This document shows, one piece after another, positions 58,830-64,000 of a stretch of DNA of 64,000 nt; the stretch's first letter is position 1, and every line of letters starts with the position of its first letter. The notes below the pieces were generated by a model. The model had not been told where the DNA came from. It did no database searches and saw only the letters and a list, made by a program, of their open reading frames with translations. The stretch comes from Malus domestica (Eukaryota; Streptophyta; Magnoliopsida; Rosales; Rosaceae): contig NC_091673.1 of assembly GCF_042453785.1 (NCBI RefSeq), positions 12,433,501 to 12,497,500 of the forward strand. Direction: 5' to 3'. A program made the position numbers and the translations under genes.

Positions 58830-60183
58830 TGCTAATAAATGAATCAAGGGGGAGCTACCTAAGCTTGCCTTACCTTGTGGTTTTCTTACTAAAATATGTT
58901 AAGAGCCTAGCCACATTATATAGGAATTCGGCAGAGGTTCACAACTCACAGTAGGCTTTCTGATCACGTTCTTGTGATTCTCTATAATGGTTCCTTTTTC
59001 TAGTATTATTGAAACGAATCTATTACAAAAAGTTTTCTACTATGACCCAGCAATTATAATAGAGGCATTGTGATTTTCACACACTTCTTTTAACATTTCC
59101 TACATTTTTCTTATTTTTCAACCGTTTAGTTGAATAAATCAACAAAAACAACGGCTATAATCAAATCGAAGTGAGTGAGATACTTAGATTATCCGTTAAT
59201 ATATAGCTAGATATTTCATTAGCGTTTAACATAAGTGCTTTTAGCTAAAGCACTACTAAGCAAAAACAAAAGTTCTATCTTACTCTTAAGTTCCAGAAAT
59301 TTTAGCTGCTAGGTCTTATTGTATGTTATTTGTACCAATTATCATACTAGAGGTTGGGGACAATAATGTAATTAGCAATGATGGTCTGGTTGGAGAAATG
59401 CATATATCACACCCTTTACGAATAACATATCTTTACTACATAAATTCAATATAATCGGAACTGTTCAATTTTTTAATCTTCATATGAAGATTATCTTTAT
59501 GAAATCATTTGAATTAGATATCATTTATGCATTCCCTTATTCTATGCATTTGGATGACTAAACGATTTCCGATTTAATTTTTGTTGAAAAAATCTTCAAA
59601 TAAAGATTAAGAAATTGAACTATTTGAATTATGAAGTTTATATGAGGAACATAAATTATTAAAAAAAAAAATGAGATACGTACATTCTCGAAGAATGCAA
59701 GTATTATTCCCAATTTTTTAGTTCTCTTGAACTAATAATACATGCTGTTATAACGAGTTTTTATTTTTTATTTTTTATTTTTTATTTATTTCCTCGATTA
59801 ATTTGAACCAATAAAGATGCATTTGGGATAGAGTTTTGGTCGTATGCAATAGATTCTACTACAGAAAGTTATTCGATTCAAGCACATGCGTGAGCATCTC
59901 TTAGCACCCGGCACCAACTGTATGGACCGTAATCAATTAGTTTGTGAAGATTCAATGGGTCAATTGGAGAAGGAGCTTTAATGGGTCAATTGTTGATCAT
60001 GCTCCCTATATAAACTACCCGCCAGCTTCGAGGGTGTAAACTTCTAAACCTATTTGCAATTAGAAATTGAATCACTCTATATAAATTTAATTTTATCAAG
60101 TTTAGAATGTCTGACTTTTTACTTTGTCACCTGCTAATCAGCATGTATGAGGGTTTATCACAATAAGTATCTATGCATGTTAT
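58830..60183. other. Intergenic
   Basis: Apart from the TATA box at 58916-58922 (minus), no gene. A TATA-like CTATATAAAC at 60006-60015 (plus) has no visible gene downstream. Confidence 0.4.
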
Positions 60184-61820
60184 AGCCTAATATTACTACT
60201 TTGTGAATCGGTGGGCTTCTTTAGTGAACAAAAAAGAAATCCTCAAAATATAGCTGATGTTGTGGTTTATTTTACTGAAGGGAGAGAAAGGGTGAGGCAA
60301 AGAGAGAGAAGAGAGTTGAGGAATTGCTTTGATGTGTATTTCCAATACTTGTGCCTTTATTTGTCGTAATCTGGATAGGATTCCTTACCTTCCAAGTAAT
60401 GCATTTTTAAAGGGATAAGGTCTTCTAGTATTCTAAATACAATCTACTAATGATTTACAAAACTACACTACTAGAATTTATGTCATAACACTCCCCCTTC
60501 AGTGTGTAAATACTTAAGTAGATATCGCATCAAATCTTCATGGAAGAATGCATAAGAAGTACAACTCACAAAATTTGGCTATGGTAAAACCCAAGGTAGG
60601 ATCAAACCCATAGTCTAAAGAGAAAGGTGTGAAGTTTCATTAAGTCAGGACATGCTGCTCTAGCTAATTGTCCACGCTTTCCAAGTGTGATTTCTATGTT
60701 ATGTATGGCTGTGCCGAAACTAAATGTCTACAGGGGGCAAGTAGAACACAAATAAGGTATGACTAGCCCATGATAGGTGTCTCGTTAAAATCTCATCAGG
60801 TATCAAAAGTCTAATGGAAAAAATGCTCCTAATCATAGGAAAAAAGAGTACATTAAAGTTAAGTGAGTATACTTCTGGATATTCCCCCTGAGTTTGACAA
60901 AACTTCTAAATGAGAATTACAAGCATTGCAAATCAGACAATTTACGCATACCAATTCCTTGAACAAGCTTTTAGAGAGTAGACTTTGACAGTGAATTCGT
61001 GAAGCCTAATATGACTACTTTGTGAATCGGTGGGCTTCTTTAATGAACAAAAAAGAAATCCTCAAACTATAGCTGATGTTGTGGTTTATTTTACTTAAGG
61101 GAGAGAAATGGTGATGCAAAGAGAGACAAGAGAGTTGAGGAATTTTTTTGATGTGTATTTCCAATATTTGTGCCTTTATTTATAGTAGTCTGGATAGGAT
61201 TCCTTACCTTCCAAGTAATGCACTCTTAAAGGGATAAGGTCTTCTAGTATTCTAAATACAATCTACTAATGATTTACACAACTACACTACTAGAATTTAT
61301 GTCACAACACTCCCCCTTCAGTGACAGTGTGTAAATACTTAAGTAGATGTTGCATCAATCTTCACGGAAGAATGCATAAGAAGTAAAGCTCACAAAATCT
61401 GCTATGATAAAACCCAAGGTAGGATCAAACCCATAGTCTAAAGAGAAAGGTGAGAAGTTTCATTAAGTCAGCATTTGTTACTCTAGCTAATTGTCCACCA
61501 TTTCCAAGTGTGATTTCTATGTTATGTATGGCCGTGCCCAAACTAAACGTCTTCAGGGTGCAAGTAGAACACACTCAAGGGTATGACCAGCCCATGATAT
61601 GTGTCTCATTAAAATCTCATCAGGTATCAAAAGTCTAATGGGAAAAATGCTCATAATCATAGGAAAAAAGAGTACATTAAAGTCAAGTGAGTATACTTTT
61701 GAATACTCCCCCTGAGTTTGACAAAACTTCCAAATGAGAATTACAAGTACTGCAAATCAGACAATTTACGCATACCGATTCCTTGAACAAGCTTTTAGAG
61801 AGTAGACTTTGATAGTGAAT
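60184..61820. repeat. ~820-bp tandem duplication containing a copia LTR
   Basis: Segments 60184-61004 and 61005-61820 are direct copies (GTGAATCGGTGGGCTTCTTT at the start of both, AAGCTTTTAGAGAGTAGACTTTG at the end of both). Each carries a 236-base LTR (60255-60490, 61074-61309) beginning TGATGTTGTGG and ending CACAACA or CATAACA on the plus strand, followed by a CTCCCCCTTCAG tract (PPT on the minus strand), flank and 3' internal sequence. Confidence 0.85.
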
Positions 61821-64000
61821 TCGTGAAGAGGTCAACAAAGTTGTCTTCGAATCGAGTTTGCTTGACTTCAATCTTCTGATACTCTTTCTATTGATGTGAG
61901 ATGAAGAATTTCGATGCAATATGGTTTGTGTTGTCTCTTTTAATGTATCCTTTCTTGATCTGGTCGATACAGGGGGCGTTGTCATCATAGATTGTTATAG
62001 GAGTCTCAATGACAAAATAAAGTCTGAAAATACTTCGAATATGCTCAACAACAACTTTGAGCCATATTTATTCACGAGGAGCTTCATGTAGGGTGAGAAT
62101 TTTAGCATGGTTTGAAGAAGTTGCAACTAAGGTTTGTTTGGTTGCCTTTCAAGATATTGTGGTGTCTCCAACGGTAAAGATATAACCCATTTGAGTGCGT
62201 GTCTTGTGCGGGTCAGATAAATAACCTACGTCAGCATAACCAACAAGGCAAACATCATTCTGAAGATCAAAGGGGTATAATCTATTCTAAGATGCATATG
62301 GATAGAATAAACCCCAATACGTAGTACCTTTAAGGTAACAAAAAATGTCTTTAACACCATTTCAATGTTTGCATGTAGGTGCATTGCTATATTTTACCAA
62401 AAGATTGATAGTGAAGGAAATGTCCGGTCTAGTGCATAGAGCCTCAACATAATAAAGTGCCAATTGCACTCAGATATAGAACTTGAAACTCCAAGACCTC
62501 TTCCTTATCGTCTTTAAGATGAAAAATGTCTCGTTTTGTATCAAGCCTTCGGACGACTATAGGAGTACTCAAAGGTTTTTGCTATACCCTTATTAAAGTG
62601 TCTCAACACCTTCTGGTGTAGTTTGATTGGTGTACCAGAATACCATTAGAACAATTTTCGATCTCCAGGCTAAGACAATGTTGAGTTTTTTTTCTAGATC
62701 TTTCATCTCAAATTCCTACTTCAAGTGTGAGGCAATTTTCTTAAGTTCTTCGGAAGTCCAATAAGATTCATGCCATCAATATAAACTATAATTGTTGCAA
62801 ATCCGGTTTAGAACTATTTGATATAGTCAATGCAATCTGTAGAGTGAACGACTAAATCTAATTGAGAGGGTGTCACATGGTTTAGAACTATTTGATCCAG
62901 TCAATGTAAGTCATTTGGGAAATTTCATATAGATTTCTGTATCAAGATCCCCATATAGATATGCGGTTACAACGTCTATAAGCTGCATATTTTTTTTTCT
63001 TTTCAGAAACTACCAAATTGATAAGGTAGTGGAACTTTATGAGGTCCATTATGGGGGAATGGTCCCCACGTAATCAATCACATGGTGTTGATAGAAGCCT
63101 TGCACCACGAGACGTGCCTTATATCGAACTATCTCATTCTTCTCATTATGTTTCCTTACGAAAATTCACTTGTGGCTAACATGCTTCACATATGAAGGTA
63201 TAGGAACTATAGGCCTAAACACTTTATGTTTCCTAAGTGAATCAAGTTTAACTTGGATTGCTTGTTTCCAGTTTAACCAATCAGTTCCACGTTGGCATTT
63301 GTCAATGAAACGCGGTTCAATGTCATTGTTCAGTATGATATTCGTAGCTAATGTGTATGAAAATGCATCGTCGACTATCATTCTAATCCCAAACCTCATC
63401 CAAGCTAGCATAATGGAACAAAATCTCACGATTCTTGGGAGGCGAATTCCCCTTTTCAAGGAAGCTTCCATAATATAGAATAACCTCATGAGTAGGAATG
63501 GTTGAGTAGGTGATGGGATTTAAACTAGTTTCACTAAGTTGTATTGTGGGCTTCCTCTTTTAGGGTTGTGAATCCTTTGAACCAATAAGTTTGCAACGCT
63601 TCAACGTAGGAACATATGATTAGGTAACCACCTGTGTACTAGGTAGCGTAACAAGTGTGGCCAACCGTCCTTACAAGACGATTTTTTGATGTATGCATGG
63701 CACATCTATCATTGCAAGCGTGTTTACAACTGGTAAATAGATCTCATCACTTTCACTAGATCAATAAAAGCATATGACATGCTTTAAACAAGGCTTTGTA
63801 GATCTAAAATACGTTGCACTTCAATTTCAAACTGTGTAGTGCATCTAAATGAGATATGGTGGGGTTAATCTACAACAATTCACAACATTTTTCATGAACT
63901 ATGTTCTTATCTCCCCCTAACGAAAGGAAGACTGTCTTATTGAAGTGACTTCGCAAAACGTGCGGTAAAGAGATATGTCAATGGCTCTAAGTAGCGAATA
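61310..64000 (-). pseudogene. Decayed Ty1/copia pol, running off the right edge
   Basis: On the minus strand, right to left: a region at 63166-63489 (DWLNWKQAIQVKLDSLRKHK) typical of the start of copia RT, then RYKARLVVQGF at about 63100, FATIIVYIDGMN (catalytic YVDD degraded) at about 62790, and an RNase H end at about 61800-61990 (DNAPCIDQIKKGYIKRDNTN, KFFISHQ, FVDLFTNSL). Many stops and frame changes. Gag and the 5' LTR are not in the window. Confidence 0.8.

Noticed and set aside
60005..60060. Promoter of a plus-strand gene (CTATATAAAC)
   Set aside because: No coding frame follows; the sequence leads into copia LTR flank.

Overview
The window is nuclear DNA of a dicot plant. It has intron-containing genes with plant-specific families (phospholipase D zeta, cytosolic RPL19, a group VII ERF, a GH28 polygalacturonase) set in AT-rich DNA packed with LTR retrotransposons, TRIMs, hAT, Mutator and PIF-type MITEs and SINEs. 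The Cassandra TRIM and the overall repeat mix suggest a woody rosid, most likely Rosaceae such as apple or pear. That assignment is an inference, not something the sequence proves.

Genes, left to right: (1) 35-2771 (-), the 5' seven coding exons of phospholipase D zeta (PX and PH region), with a GC-AG first intron; the catalytic half lies beyond the left edge. (2) 4223-5830 (-), a complete five-exon RPL19 with telo-box, TATA and site II promoter elements. (3) 7246-7857 (+), a glycine-rich protein of unknown function. (4) 21031-22696 (-), a two-exon group VII ERF with the MCGGAI N-degron start. (5) 35936-38058 (-), a TPR protein gene with two frame breaks and an in-frame stop. (6) 51673-54573 (-), a five-exon polygalacturonase whose original start codon has been cut off by a 602-bp TRIM. 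(7) 57130-57268 (+), a stranded annexin exon. (8) 58406-58829 (-), a small unknown gene broken by a one-base T-run shift.

Between the genes most sequence is mobile DNA. 14.7-20.05 kb is a nest: a long-TIR element, holding a hAT element (8-bp TSD), holding a retroelement unit (5-bp TSD) that fuses a long LTR to a tandem array of four Cassandra LTRs. 25.9-30.2 kb is a hAT transposon remnant split by a 3.7-kb solo-LTR-like element carrying an 11-bp minisatellite. 31.8-33.2 kb is a hAT element with a second one inside it. 38.3-43.6 kb is a tandem TRIM whose third LTR is split by a decayed Ty3/gypsy element. 45.45-50.66 kb is a young Ty1/copia element (LTRs differ at 1 of 268 bases) inside a SINE-derived tandem array. 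60.25 kb to the right edge is a decayed copia element with a tandemly duplicated LTR end.

The genes do not form a pathway and look like independent euchromatic genes. I see no CRISPR array, prokaryotic operon, tRNA or rRNA gene; the only rRNA-like sequence is the 5S-like part of Cassandra. The most unusual features are the fused LTR-Cassandra unit sharing one TSD, the TRIM at the polygalacturonase start codon, the 11-bp minisatellite inside a retroelement, and the recurrent insertion of elements into elements.
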